A DNA stretch of 17,497 bases. Origin: Thermoleophilia bacterium (lineage in GTDB: Bacteria > Actinomycetota > Thermoleophilia > Miltoncostaeales > Miltoncostaeaceae). The position numbers and the translations under genes were made by a program. Each line of letters begins with the position of its first letter. Position 1 is the stretch's first letter. Shown here piece after piece: positions 8,387 through 17,299 of the stretch. The stretch lies in the NCBI GenBank assembly GCA_029861485.1, contig JAOTZF010000007.1:1-17497 (forward strand). Direction: 5' to 3'. Under the pieces are notes generated by a model. It ran no database searches and was not told where the DNA came from. It was given only the letters and a program-made list of their open reading frames with translations.

Positions 8387-9793
8387 ATGCCCGTAACCGC
8401 TGAGAAAACCAAACTCGAGGACGACAAGGTTCGTCTCGACGTCGTCGTCTCCGAGGACGAGGTCGAAAAGGAGCGCTCCAAGACCATGCGGCGCCTCGCC
8501 CGCGAGGTGCGCGTACCCGGTTTTCGCCCCGGCAAGGTGCCGGCCGAGGTCGTGGTGCAGCGCATCGGTCAGGACGCGGCCAACGACGAGTTGCTGAAGG
8601 ACGCGCTGGGTGGCTGGTATCACACCGCGCTTCACGAGGTGGAGGTCGATCCCATCGCGGATCCCGACATCAACCTGAACGCGGTGCCGGAGAAGGGCGA
8701 CCTGATCTTCAGCGCGACCGTGCAGCTGAAGCCCACGCCGGAGCTGGGCGACTACAAGGGGCTCGAGGTCGCGAAGGATCCGGCCGAGATTCCCGAGGGC
8801 GCGGTCGACGCGCGGCTGGAAGAGCTGCGAGCCGCCGCGGCATCGCTCAGACCGGTCGGCCGGGCGGCAGAGAGCGGTGACTTCATCAGCATCGACTTCG
8901 AGGGGCGGCGCGGAGGCAAGCGCATGCGCGACGCCGCGGCCCGCGACTACGTGGTGGAGCTCGGCGCCGACAAGCTGGTGGCGGGGTTCGATGAGCAGCT
9001 GGTGGGTCTGACCGCGGGCGAGAGCGTCTCGTTCAGCATCACCTACGCGAAGGACGATCAGCGCCCGCAGCTGCGCGGCACGCAGGTCGACTACACCGTG
9101 AAGATGAAGCGGGTATTCGAGTTGGCGCCGCCCGAGCTCGATGACGCCTTCGTGCCGCAGATCTCGGAATTCGAACGGCTCGAGGAGCTGCGGAGCGAGA
9201 TCGAGGAGCGCTATCAGGAGAAGGCCGAGGACGCGGTCGAGGAGATGTTCCGCCGCAGGGTCATCGACGAGGCCGTCAAGAACTCCACGGTGAAGGTCCC
9301 GCGGGCCATGCTGCAGACGCGGATCCAGGACATGCTGCGAGAAGGGCAGTCACGACTACCCGAGGGCATCACGCTCGAGCAGTACCTCTCCTCGCGTGGC
9401 CAGAGCATGGACCAGCTGGTCAAGGAGCTTGCCCCCGAGGCCGAGATGGCCGTCAAGCGCGAGCTGGTCGTGCAGGCCATCGCCGAGGCCGAGGGCATCC
9501 AGGTCGGCGACGACGAGGTCGAGCAACAGATCCGCGATGACGCCGAGAGGGGCGGTCGGGACCCCGACGAGCTCGCGGCGGAGGTCGACCGGGTCAACGG
9601 GCGCGAGAAGCTGCGTGAGGACATCGCGCTGCGCCGTGCGGTCGACGTGCTCGTCGAGGCCGCCGCGCCGATTTCGCCCGAGACGGCCGACGCGCGCGAG
9701 AAGCTCTGGACGCCCGGGGAGGAGAAGAAGGAACCCGGAGAACTCTGGACCCCCGGCTCAGGGCCGGCCAACCCACAAGGCGGAACCGCATGA
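8387..9793 (+). CDS. tig: Trigger factor, ribosome-associated chaperone and prolyl isomerase
   Basis: Trigger factor binds at the ribosome exit tunnel and shields nascent chains. The N-terminal ribosome-binding domain carries GFRPGKVP at 45–52, the conserved contact with ribosomal protein L23. An FKBP-like isomerase domain follows at about 157–240 (GDFISIDFEG... VAGFDEQLVGLTAGE... DYTVKMKRV). A long helical C-terminal domain makes up the rest of the 468 residues. The tail is unusual, with two LWTPG units in a Lys/Glu/Pro-rich linker at the very end. The ATG at 8387 aligns with the usual family start but lies one base beyond tRNA-Leu, so no ribosome binding site fits between them; the nearest GGAGG (8361–8365) is inside the tRNA T-arm. 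The stop overlaps clpP as ATGA. Confidence 0.95.
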   Translation: MPVTAEKTKLEDDKVRLDVVVSEDEVEKERSKTMRRLAREVRVPGFRPGKVPAEVVVQRIGQDAANDELLKDALGGWYHTALHEVEVDPIADPDINLNAVPEKGDLIFSATVQLKPTPELGDYKGLEVAKDPAEIPEGAVDARLEELRAAAASLRPVGRAAESGDFISIDFEGRRGGKRMRDAAARDYVVELGADKLVAGFDEQLVGLTAGESVSFSITYAKDDQRPQLRGTQVDYTVKMKRVFELAPPELDDAFVPQISEFERLEELRSEIEERYQEKAEDAVEEMFRRRVIDEAVKNSTVKVPRAMLQTRIQDMLREGQSRLPEGITLEQYLSSRGQSMDQLVKELAPEAEMAVKRELVVQAIAEAEGIQVGDDEVEQQIRDDAERGGRDPDELAAEVDRVNGREKLREDIALRRAVDVLVEAAAPISPETADAREKLWTPGEEKKEPGELWTPGSGPANPQGGTA

Positions 9794-10374
9794 GCCCTCT
9801 AGTCCCCATGGTTGTCGAGCAGACCTCTCGCGGTGAGCGGTCGTTCGACATCTACTCGCGCCTGCTCAACGAGCGCATCATCTTCCTGGGCACCCCGATC
9901 GACGACCAGATCGCGAACCTGGTCGTGGCCCAGCTGCTGCATCTGGAGAGCGAGGACCCCGAGAAGGACATCTCGCTCTACGTCAACAGCCCTGGCGGCT
10001 CGGTCTACGCTGGCCTGGCGATCTACGACACGATGCAGTTCATCAAGCCCGACGTGCAGACCATCTGCGTGGGCATCGCGATGAGCATGGCCGCGCTGCT
10101 GCTGGCCGGCGGAGCGGAGGGCAAGCGAATGGCACTGCCCAACGCGAAGATCCTGATTCATCAGGTGAGCAGCGGCTTTCAGGGCCAGGCCACCGACATC
10201 GAGATCCATGCCCGCGAGGTCCTCGGGCTGCGCAAGCGCCTGGACGAGATCATGGCGAAGCACACGGGCAAGGACTTCGAGGAGGTCGCAAAGGACACCG
10301 AGCGTGACTTCTTCATGACGGCCGAGGAGGCCGCGGAATACGGCATCGTCGACCGGGTGATCGAGAGCCACTAG
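9790..10374 (+). CDS. clpP: ATP-dependent Clp protease proteolytic subunit
   Basis: ClpP forms the barrel of the ClpXP/ClpCP proteases and cuts unfolded chains fed in by the ATPase. The catalytic triad is visible: S99 in GIAMSMAA, H124 in ILIHQVSSG and D173 in DTERDFF. The oxyanion Gly-rich segment NSPGGSVYAGLAIYD is at 66–80. Length 194 is normal, with a short N-terminal extension typical of the axial loop and propeptide. The ATG overlaps the tig stop (ATGA), so the two are likely translationally coupled. Many actinobacteria have two adjacent clpP genes that form a mixed barrel; only one is present here, so a second copy, if needed, must lie elsewhere. Confidence 0.97.
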   Translation: MSPLVPMVVEQTSRGERSFDIYSRLLNERIIFLGTPIDDQIANLVVAQLLHLESEDPEKDISLYVNSPGGSVYAGLAIYDTMQFIKPDVQTICVGIAMSMAALLLAGGAEGKRMALPNAKILIHQVSSGFQGQATDIEIHAREVLGLRKRLDEIMAKHTGKDFEEVAKDTERDFFMTAEEAAEYGIVDRVIESH

Positions 10375-10386
10375 ACGACGCCGGTA

Positions 10387-10401
10387 TTGCCATATCTGCA
10401 A
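10387..10401. promoter_or_regulatory. TTGC-N7-GCAA inverted repeat between clpP and clpX
   Basis: TTGC at 10387–10390 and GCAA at 10398–10401 flank an A+T-rich core (CATATCT). It lies in the 74-base gap before clpX and could be a small operator or promoter core. It does not match the ClgR or PopR sites I know of. Nearby TTTAAAT (10433–10439), ten bases before the ATG, could be a -10 element for a nearly leaderless clpX message. Both are weak. Confidence 0.25.
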
Positions 10402-10448
10402 CAAAGCCCCGGGCACATGCTGGACCACCCTGTTTAAATCCCCTGCCG

Positions 10449-11729
<1,281 letters not shown>

Positions 11730-11737
11730 CAGCTGCC

Positions 11738-14278
11738 GTGGCGGCGTCTGACCGCTACGACCCGAGCGACTCGGAGCCGCGCTGGCTGAAGGCGTGGCTG
11801 GACTCAGGCGCGCTCGACCCCGATCCGTCAGGGCCGGGCGACGCGTACGCGATCGCCATTCCGCCGCCGAACGTCACAGGGGCCCTCCACATGGGCCACG
11901 CCCTGAACAACACGATTCAGGACGTGCTGATCCGCTCGCGCCGAATGGCCGGCGACCAGGTGAAGTGGATCTGCGGCACCGATCACGCCGGCATCGCGAC
12001 CCAGGCCATCGTCGAGAAGGATCTCGCGCAGAAGGAGGGGCGAAGCCGCCACGATCTCGGCCGCGAGGCCTTCCTCGAGCGGGTCTGGGAGTGGCGCGAG
12101 GAGTACGGCGGCACCATCATCGGCCAGCTCCAGCGGCTCGGCGCGACGCTCGACTACGGCAACGAGCGCTTCACCATGGATGAGGGGTACGCCAATGCCG
12201 TGCTCAGGGTGTTCGTGGACATGTACGAAAAGGGCTACGTCTACCGCGACAACTACATGGTCAACTGGGACACGGGCCTCGGCTCGGCGATCTCGGACTT
12301 GGAGGTCGAGGACCGCGAGGTGCTCGACACGCTCGTGGAGATCGCCTACCCGCTCTCCAGTGGCGAGGGCGAGCTGGTGGTCGCCACGGTGCGGCCGGAG
12401 ACGATGCTCGGCGACACCGCCGTCGCGGTCAATCCGGACGACGAGCGCTACGGGCACCTGATCGGGCAGACCTGCGTGTTGCCGTTGGTCGGGCGGGAGC
12501 TGCCCATCATCGGGGATGACTACGTCGATCCGGAATTCGGCACGGGCGCCCTGAAGGTGACCCCGGCCCACGATCCGAACGACTTCGAGATGGGCAAGCG
12601 CCACGGTCTCGAGGCGATCAGCGTCATCGGCGAGGACGGCGCGATGACCGACGCCGTGCCGGAGCGCTACCGAGGCCTGCCGGCCGCCGAGTGCCAGGCG
12701 AGGGTGACAGAGGAGCTGCGCGCCGCGGGGGTGCTGCGGGGCGAGGAGCCCTACACGCACACCGTTCCGTTCAGTCACCGCAGTGGCGCGCGGGTGGAGC
12801 CGCTGATCTCCCTGCAGTGGTTCGCCGACATGACCCAGCTGGCTCAGCCCGCTATCGCGGCCGTCGAGGACGGCCGGGTGAGGTTCACGCCCGAGCGGTG
12901 GGGCGACGTCTACCTGGCATGGATGCGCGAGATCCGCCCCTGGTGCCTCAGTCGCCAGCTGTGGTGGGGCCACCAGCTGCCGGTCTGGTACCGCGGCGAT
13001 GAGATCTACGTCGGGGTCGACGGGCCCGAGGGCGACGGCTGGGTGCGCGACGAGGACGTGCTCGATACCTGGTTCAGCTCCGGCCTGTGGCCGTTCGCGA
13101 CCCTCGGATGGCCCGAGGCGACGCCCGAGCTGGAGCGCTTCTACCCCAACCAGGTGCTCTCGACGGCGCGCGACATCATCTTCCTCTGGGTCGCTCGGAT
13201 GGTGATGATGGGCCTCGAATACCTCGGCGAGGTCCCTTTCTCGGAGGTCTACATCCACTCGGTGATCCAGGCGCCTGACGGACGCCGGATGAGCAAGAGC
13301 CTCGGTACGGGCATCGACCCGGTCGAGGTTATCGACGAGCACGGCGCCGACGCACTGCGCTTCGGGCTGCTGATGATGAGCAGTGCGCAGGACGTGCGTT
13401 TCAACCACGAGCGCGTCGCCCAGGGCCGTCAGCTCGTCACGAAGCTCTGGAACGCCTCTCGGCTCGTGGTCGAGCGCGGCGGCACGCCGGGGCCCTGCCC
13501 GACGCCGCAGAAGCTCGCGGACCGCTGGATGGCGAGCAGGCTCACCGCGGCGATCGAGGAGTCGGAGAGCCTGGTCCGTGAGTTCGACTTCTCGCGTCAG
13601 GCCGACCTGCTCTACCACCTGATCTTCGACGAGTTCGCGGACTGGTACTTGGAGCTGCTCAAGGCCGGGGAGGCCACGCCCCAGGTCGCGGGACCGCTAC
13701 TGGAGCAGCTGCTGGCGCTCGCTCATCCCCAGCTTCCCTTCGTCACCGAAGAGTGCTGGCACATGCTGTCGGGCTCTGACGAGCTGATGCTGACGCACGC
13801 GAGCGCCAGCCCCCCGGCGTCCCGGGACGCCGAAGCGGAGGCCACCATTGAGGGTTTCCAGGAGCTCGTCACCTCTCTGCGCTCGTACAAGAGCGAGCAT
13901 GGCCTGGCGCGGCGCGACCGGATCGAGGTCCGCCTGGAGGCAGGCGAGGGCGTGTGGTCCCCGCCGGACGGATTGGCCGGGCTCGTCAACGCCGAGATGG
14001 CCGAAGTGGGTGAGGGCGCTCACGTGGTGCCCGCGTCGTTCGGCTCCATCCTCGTGCTGCCGCCCGAGATCGACATGCAGGCCGAGCGCGCGCGGCTCGA
14101 TGCGGCGATCACGGCGGCCGAGAAGGAGCTGGCTCGCGCCGAGAAGCAGCTCGGCAACGAGCAGTTCGTGTCGCGCGCACCGGCGGAGCTGGTGGAGGCC
14201 GAGCGCGACAAGGCCGCCCGGTACACCTCCGAGCTGAAAACCCTGCGGGCTCAGCTCGCGGCGGCCGGCGGGAAGTAG
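11738..14278 (+). CDS. valS: Valyl-tRNA synthetase
   Basis: This class I synthetase charges tRNA-Val and clears threonine mischarged by error. HIGH is HMGH at 51–54 after PPPNVTGAL; KMSKS is RMSKS at 517–521. The CP1 editing domain shows TVRPETMLGDTAVAVNP. WCLSRQLWWGHQLPVWY and the DARDIIF-type strand segment also match ValRS rather than IleRS. The last 70 residues or so form the ValRS coiled-coil arm (heptads in MQAERARLDAAITAAEKELARAEKQL and after). Length is 846. The GTG at 11738 was chosen because it lies just after the clpX stop and gives a normal N-terminus; no clear Shine-Dalgarno precedes it. Its TAG stop is in the same frame as folC. Confidence 0.96.
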   Translation: MAASDRYDPSDSEPRWLKAWLDSGALDPDPSGPGDAYAIAIPPPNVTGALHMGHALNNTIQDVLIRSRRMAGDQVKWICGTDHAGIATQAIVEKDLAQKEGRSRHDLGREAFLERVWEWREEYGGTIIGQLQRLGATLDYGNERFTMDEGYANAVLRVFVDMYEKGYVYRDNYMVNWDTGLGSAISDLEVEDREVLDTLVEIAYPLSSGEGELVVATVRPETMLGDTAVAVNPDDERYGHLIGQTCVLPLVGRELPIIGDDYVDPEFGTGALKVTPAHDPNDFEMGKRHGLEAISVIGEDGAMTDAVPERYRGLPAAECQARVTEELRAAGVLRGEEPYTHTVPFSHRSGARVEPLISLQWFADMTQLAQPAIAAVEDGRVRFTPERWGDVYLAWMREIRPWCLSRQLWWGHQLPVWYRGDEIYVGVDGPEGDGWVRDEDVLDTWFSSGLWPFATLGWPEATPELERFYPNQVLSTARDIIFLWVARMVMMGLEYLGEVPFSEVYIHSVIQAPDGRRMSKSLGTGIDPVEVIDEHGADALRFGLLMMSSAQDVRFNHERVAQGRQLVTKLWNASRLVVERGGTPGPCPTPQKLADRWMASRLTAAIEESESLVREFDFSRQADLLYHLIFDEFADWYLELLKAGEATPQVAGPLLEQLLALAHPQLPFVTEECWHMLSGSDELMLTHASASPPASRDAEAEATIEGFQELVTSLRSYKSEHGLARRDRIEVRLEAGEGVWSPPDGLAGLVNAEMAEVGEGAHVVPASFGSILVLPPEIDMQAERARLDAAITAAEKELARAEKQLGNEQFVSRAPAELVEAERDKAARYTSELKTLRAQLAAAGGK

Positions 14279-14287
14279 CGCGCCGCG

Positions 14288-15559
14288 CTGACTCCCGAGG
14301 CCGCCGAGCGCTACGTCGAGCACCTCGACGTGTTCGGCGAGCGCTACGGGCTGGAGAGGATCCATTCGCTGCTTGCCGCCCTTGGCCAGCCGCACCGCGC
14401 GGCTCCCGCGATCCACGTCGTCGGCAGCAACGGGAAGTCGTCGACGGCGCGTTTCGCGGCCGCGGCGCTCGCAAGTGCCGGCCTCAAGGCCGGCGCATAT
14501 CTCTCGCCGCACGTCAGAGGCTGGCACGAGCGCCTGGAGGTCGACGGCGCTCCTGCAACCCCAGAGCGGTTCGCCGATGCGGTCAGCGCGGTGCGCGAGG
14601 CGGCAGGCTCCCTGTCAGAGCCCGTCACCCAGTTCGAGGTGCTCACCGCGGCGGCGTTCGTCGCATTCGCACGGGAGCGTCTGGACGCGATGGTGATCGA
14701 GGCCGGCCTGGGCGGCCGCTATGACGCGACGAACGTCTTCGACGGCTCGGCGGTAGTGGCGCTCACCCGCGTCGATCTCGAGCACACGGCCCTGCTCGGC
14801 CAGAGCAGGGCGGAGATCGCCGAGGAGAAGCTCGCCGTGGTGCATCCCGGTGGTGCGACTCTGGTGACCGGCCGGCTCGATGCCGATGTGGAAGCGGGCG
14901 TCGCGCGGCGCTCACGCGAGACGGGCGTCACGCAGCGGCGCATGGGGCGGGACTTCTCGTGGTCGGCAGATGGCTCTGGCGTCGTCGTGCAAACGCCTCG
15001 AGCAACGCACCCAGGCCTGATTCTGGCTGCGCGGGGTGATTTTCAGCGCGACAACCTCGCCGTGGGCCTGGCCGCGGCGGAGGAGCGGATCGAGCGCGCC
15101 ATCCCGACGGACGCCTTGCGCGAGCGGCTCGGCCGTCTGACCATCGCCGGCCGCGCCGAGATCATCTCGCATGACCCGCTGATCGTCGCCGATGGCGCCC
15201 ACAACCCCGCCGGCGCGGCGGCTTTTTCGAGCACCCTCGGCACCCTGCTGGGCGATCGCCAGGCGGTGCTCGTGACCTCGGTGCTGGACGACAAGGACCT
15301 GACCGGCATCCTCGTCGCGCTCGCTCCGTACGTCGGCGAGGTGATCGCGACCGCGTCCTCGCACGCGCGCGCCCGGGCGCCCGAGGAGATCGCCCGTGCG
15401 GCCTCATCGGTCGGGAAGCCCGCGCGGATCTGCGACGACCCCGCATCGGCCCTATCGACCGCTCGTCGGCTGGCGGCGCGCGATGGAGCCATCGTGATCG
15501 CCGGATCGCTCTATCTCATTGAGGATCTGCGGCGTTGCGCGTTGCTCCGAGACGAGTGA
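14288..15559 (+). CDS. folC: Folylpolyglutamate synthase / dihydrofolate synthase, probable CTG start
   Basis: FolC adds glutamate to dihydropteroate and to folates, which keeps them in the cell. The Mur-ligase-like signatures are present: P-loop GSNGKSS (46–52), YLSPHVRGWHERL, TQFEVLTAAAF, IEAGLGGRYDATNV, the GDFQRDNLA adenosine region and DGAHN (302–306). The start is the odd point. The conserved family N-terminus (Y..HL..FG...GLERI) is in frame upstream of the first GTG (14330), and the only initiator-like codon between it and the in-frame valS stop is CTG at 14288. A GGGAAG at 14270–14275 is a moderate ribosome binding site for it. That gives 423 residues, normal for FolC. valS–folC is a common actinobacterial pairing. 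Confidence 0.93.
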   Translation: MTPEAAERYVEHLDVFGERYGLERIHSLLAALGQPHRAAPAIHVVGSNGKSSTARFAAAALASAGLKAGAYLSPHVRGWHERLEVDGAPATPERFADAVSAVREAAGSLSEPVTQFEVLTAAAFVAFARERLDAMVIEAGLGGRYDATNVFDGSAVVALTRVDLEHTALLGQSRAEIAEEKLAVVHPGGATLVTGRLDADVEAGVARRSRETGVTQRRMGRDFSWSADGSGVVVQTPRATHPGLILAARGDFQRDNLAVGLAAAEERIERAIPTDALRERLGRLTIAGRAEIISHDPLIVADGAHNPAGAAAFSSTLGTLLGDRQAVLVTSVLDDKDLTGILVALAPYVGEVIATASSHARARAPEEIARAASSVGKPARICDDPASALSTARRLAARDGAIVIAGSLYLIEDLRRCALLRDE

Positions 15560-15599
15560 AGTGGCTGTTATCCTGCCCGCCGTTCGTTCCGGTCCCCCC

Positions 15600-15616
15600 G
15601 CCGGGCTGTCCCCGGC
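15600..15616. other. 6-bp hairpin just before a ribosome binding site
   Basis: GCCGGG (15600–15605) and CCCGGC (15611–15616) pair around a 5-base loop. It lies four bases before the GAGG ribosome binding site (15621–15624) of the next gene. A T-run (15629–15633) follows after 12 bases and merges with the TTG start. It could tune translation of the membrane protein or weakly attenuate transcription. Confidence 0.3.
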
Positions 15617-15631
15617 TTACGAGGCACCTTT

Positions 15632-16201
15632 TTGAACAACGACGATCCGTTTGAAGGAATCTCGGCCTTTTTCGACTCACCACTTTGGTCTATCGCCAGC
15701 CTCCTTTTGCAGGTGTTCTTCATCCTGCTGTGGGCTGCGCTCGTCTACTGGACCTACCAGGACGCCAAGCGGCGCATCCGCGAGCCGGCCTTCATCGCCG
15801 GGTCGGTGGCGCTGTCGCTGCTGATTCCGTACCTGGGCGCGATCATCTACTTGATCATTCGTCCGCCGGAGTACCTGGTCGAGGAACGCGAGCGCGAGCT
15901 GGAGTTGCTCGCCCTTGAGCAACGCCTGGCGCCCGATGACGCCGAGGGGCATGCCATGGTCGGCCGTCTGCTGGATCGCGAGGGCGGCGGCGAGTTGGAG
16001 GCCGGTGCCTTCTCACGGGCGCTCACCGAGGCGGGCGTCGCGCGCAGCACCGAGATGGCCCAGCTGGAAGAGCGCGTGCGAGACCTCGAGTTCCGCCTGC
16101 GCGTGGCAAGCGGCGCGAGCCCCGAGGAAGCGCGAGCAGAGGGAGACGACACGGGCCGTTGGCGCCGACCCTCGCGCCGGCGCGGAGGGGATGATCGTTG
16201 A
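15632..16201 (+). CDS. Two-helix membrane protein with coiled-coil tail (189 aa)
   Basis: After a polar N-terminus there are two transmembrane helices, about 19–42 (WSIASLLLQVFFILLWAALVYWTY) and 53–76 (AFIAGSVALSLLIPYLGAIIYLII), joined by a basic loop (QDAKRRIREP). A charged region with RPPEYLVEERERELELLALEQRL looks coiled-coil, a second heptad-like stretch is at 141–158, and the end is Arg-rich. From memory, related actinobacterial proteins with the RPPEYL-ERELE signature often continue into Cys-rich zinc ribbons; this one has no cysteine at all. The TTG at 15632 is preceded by GAGG seven bases away. The stop overlaps ndk as TTGA. In mycobacteria a membrane protein also sits between folC and ndk, so the slot is conserved even if the protein may not be. 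Function unknown. Confidence 0.85.
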   Translation: MNNDDPFEGISAFFDSPLWSIASLLLQVFFILLWAALVYWTYQDAKRRIREPAFIAGSVALSLLIPYLGAIIYLIIRPPEYLVEERERELELLALEQRLAPDDAEGHAMVGRLLDREGGGELEAGAFSRALTEAGVARSTEMAQLEERVRDLEFRLRVASGASPEEARAEGDDTGRWRRPSRRRGGDDR

Positions 16202-16617
16202 GTGAGCGGTCTTTCGTCATGGTCAAGCCGGATGGGGTGGCGGCAGGCCTCACAGGCGAGATCGTCAGCCGCATCGAGCGGCGTGGCTTCGGCATCGTCG
16301 CGCTGGAGAAGCGTTTGATGGCACGCGAGGTCGCCGAGGAGCACTACGGCGAGCATCGCGAGCGCCCCTTCTACGGTGAGCTGGTTGAGTTCATCACCTC
16401 CGGCCCGGTGGTGATGCTGGCGGTCGAGGGCCCGGAGGGCACGATCGACGCGCTGCGCACCATGATGGGACCGACCAACCCGCTGGATGCTCCCCCCGGC
16501 ACCATTCGCGGCGACTTCGCCACCGATGTCGGCCGGAACATCATCCATGGCTCTGACGGCACCGAGTCCGCAACGCGCGAGCTGACCCTCCACTTCGGGG
16601 CGGAGCTCTCGGGCTGA
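16198..16617 (+). CDS. ndk: Nucleoside diphosphate kinase
   Basis: Ndk passes the gamma phosphate between nucleoside triphosphates and diphosphates through a phospho-histidine. The opening SERSFVMVKPDGV is the family signature, and the catalytic H117 lies in VGRNIIHGSDGTESA. Other nucleotide-site residues (K10, and R/T/N around 86–114) are in place. Length is 139. The start is the TTG at 16198, supported by GGAGGGG at 16184–16190 with ideal spacing, and it overlaps the upstream stop (TTGA). The stop overlaps the probable CTG start of maf (CTGA). Confidence 0.97.
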   Translation: MSERSFVMVKPDGVAAGLTGEIVSRIERRGFGIVALEKRLMAREVAEEHYGEHRERPFYGELVEFITSGPVVMLAVEGPEGTIDALRTMMGPTNPLDAPPGTIRGDFATDVGRNIIHGSDGTESATRELTLHFGAELSG

Positions 16618-17234
16618 TCCTGCTGGCCTCACGCTCGCCCCAGCGGCGGGCGCTGCTGTCGGCACTGCACGTCCCGTTTCGGGTTGTGGCCAGTGAGTTC
16701 GGGGAGCGCGTCCCCGACTCGACGCTACGGCCACAGGAGACGCTGCTGATCAACGCGCAAGGCAAGGCGCGCGAGGTCGCAGCCCGCTCGGGAGTACCCG
16801 ATGGTGGCGCCGTGCTCGGCGCCGACACTGGCGTGATTCTCGATCATCGCGTCCTGGGCAAACCCAACGACGCGATGGAGGCTGCGCGAATGATCGATGC
16901 GCTGGCCGGGCGGGAGCACGAGGTGCAGACCGCGATCTGCCTGGTTACCGCGCATGGCGAGCTTGCCGAGTGCGACGCCGCCCGGGTCTGGGTGCGCCGG
17001 CTGCCGGAGGCGGCGCGGGACTGGTACGTGGGTCTGGGCGAATGGCGCGAGCGCGCCGGCGGCTACGCCATTCAGGGGTCCGGCAGTGCTCTGATCGAGC
17101 GCATCGAGGGCGACTACACGACGGTGGTGGGTCTCCCGGTCGGGCGGCTGGTCGGCATGCTGGCGGTCACCGGGCTCGCACCGTGGGGGTGGACCGGCGA
17201 GCCCCACCTCGGCGCGAACGGCGCAGGCGCGTAG
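16614..17234 (+). CDS. maf: Maf-family nucleotide pyrophosphatase, probable CTG start
   Basis: Maf proteins hydrolyse non-canonical or modified nucleoside triphosphates to monophosphates and are linked to cell-division control. Signatures are ASRSPQRRALL (5–15), KAREVA (51–56), GADTGVI with catalytic D71 (69–75), LGKP...ARMIDALAGREHEVQTAI (81–108) and YAIQGSGSALIERIEGDYTTVVGLP (151–175). The conserved S-R-S-P-x-R-R loop lies upstream of the first GTG (16686), so that start would delete the active site. No ATG, GTG or TTG exists in frame between a stop at 16554 and that loop. CTG at 16614 overlaps the ndk stop (CTGA) and has GGAG at 16602–16605 at perfect spacing, giving 206 residues. Joining ndk to maf fits a shared role in nucleotide pools. 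Confidence 0.94.
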   Translation: MILLASRSPQRRALLSALHVPFRVVASEFGERVPDSTLRPQETLLINAQGKAREVAARSGVPDGGAVLGADTGVILDHRVLGKPNDAMEAARMIDALAGREHEVQTAICLVTAHGELAECDAARVWVRRLPEAARDWYVGLGEWRERAGGYAIQGSGSALIERIEGDYTTVVGLPVGRLVGMLAVTGLAPWGWTGEPHLGANGAGA

Positions 17235-17299
17235 TTCTCCCTCCCCAAGGGTCCGCTCGGTACGCGCGAATCGAGGCGGCCATGGGCGCGTCCTGGACC

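Noticed and set aside
11828..13618. Long open frame antisense to valS
   Set aside because: This is a typical artefact of high third-position G+C on the coding strand; its product is Arg/His/Val-rich with no recognisable domain, and valS is certain.
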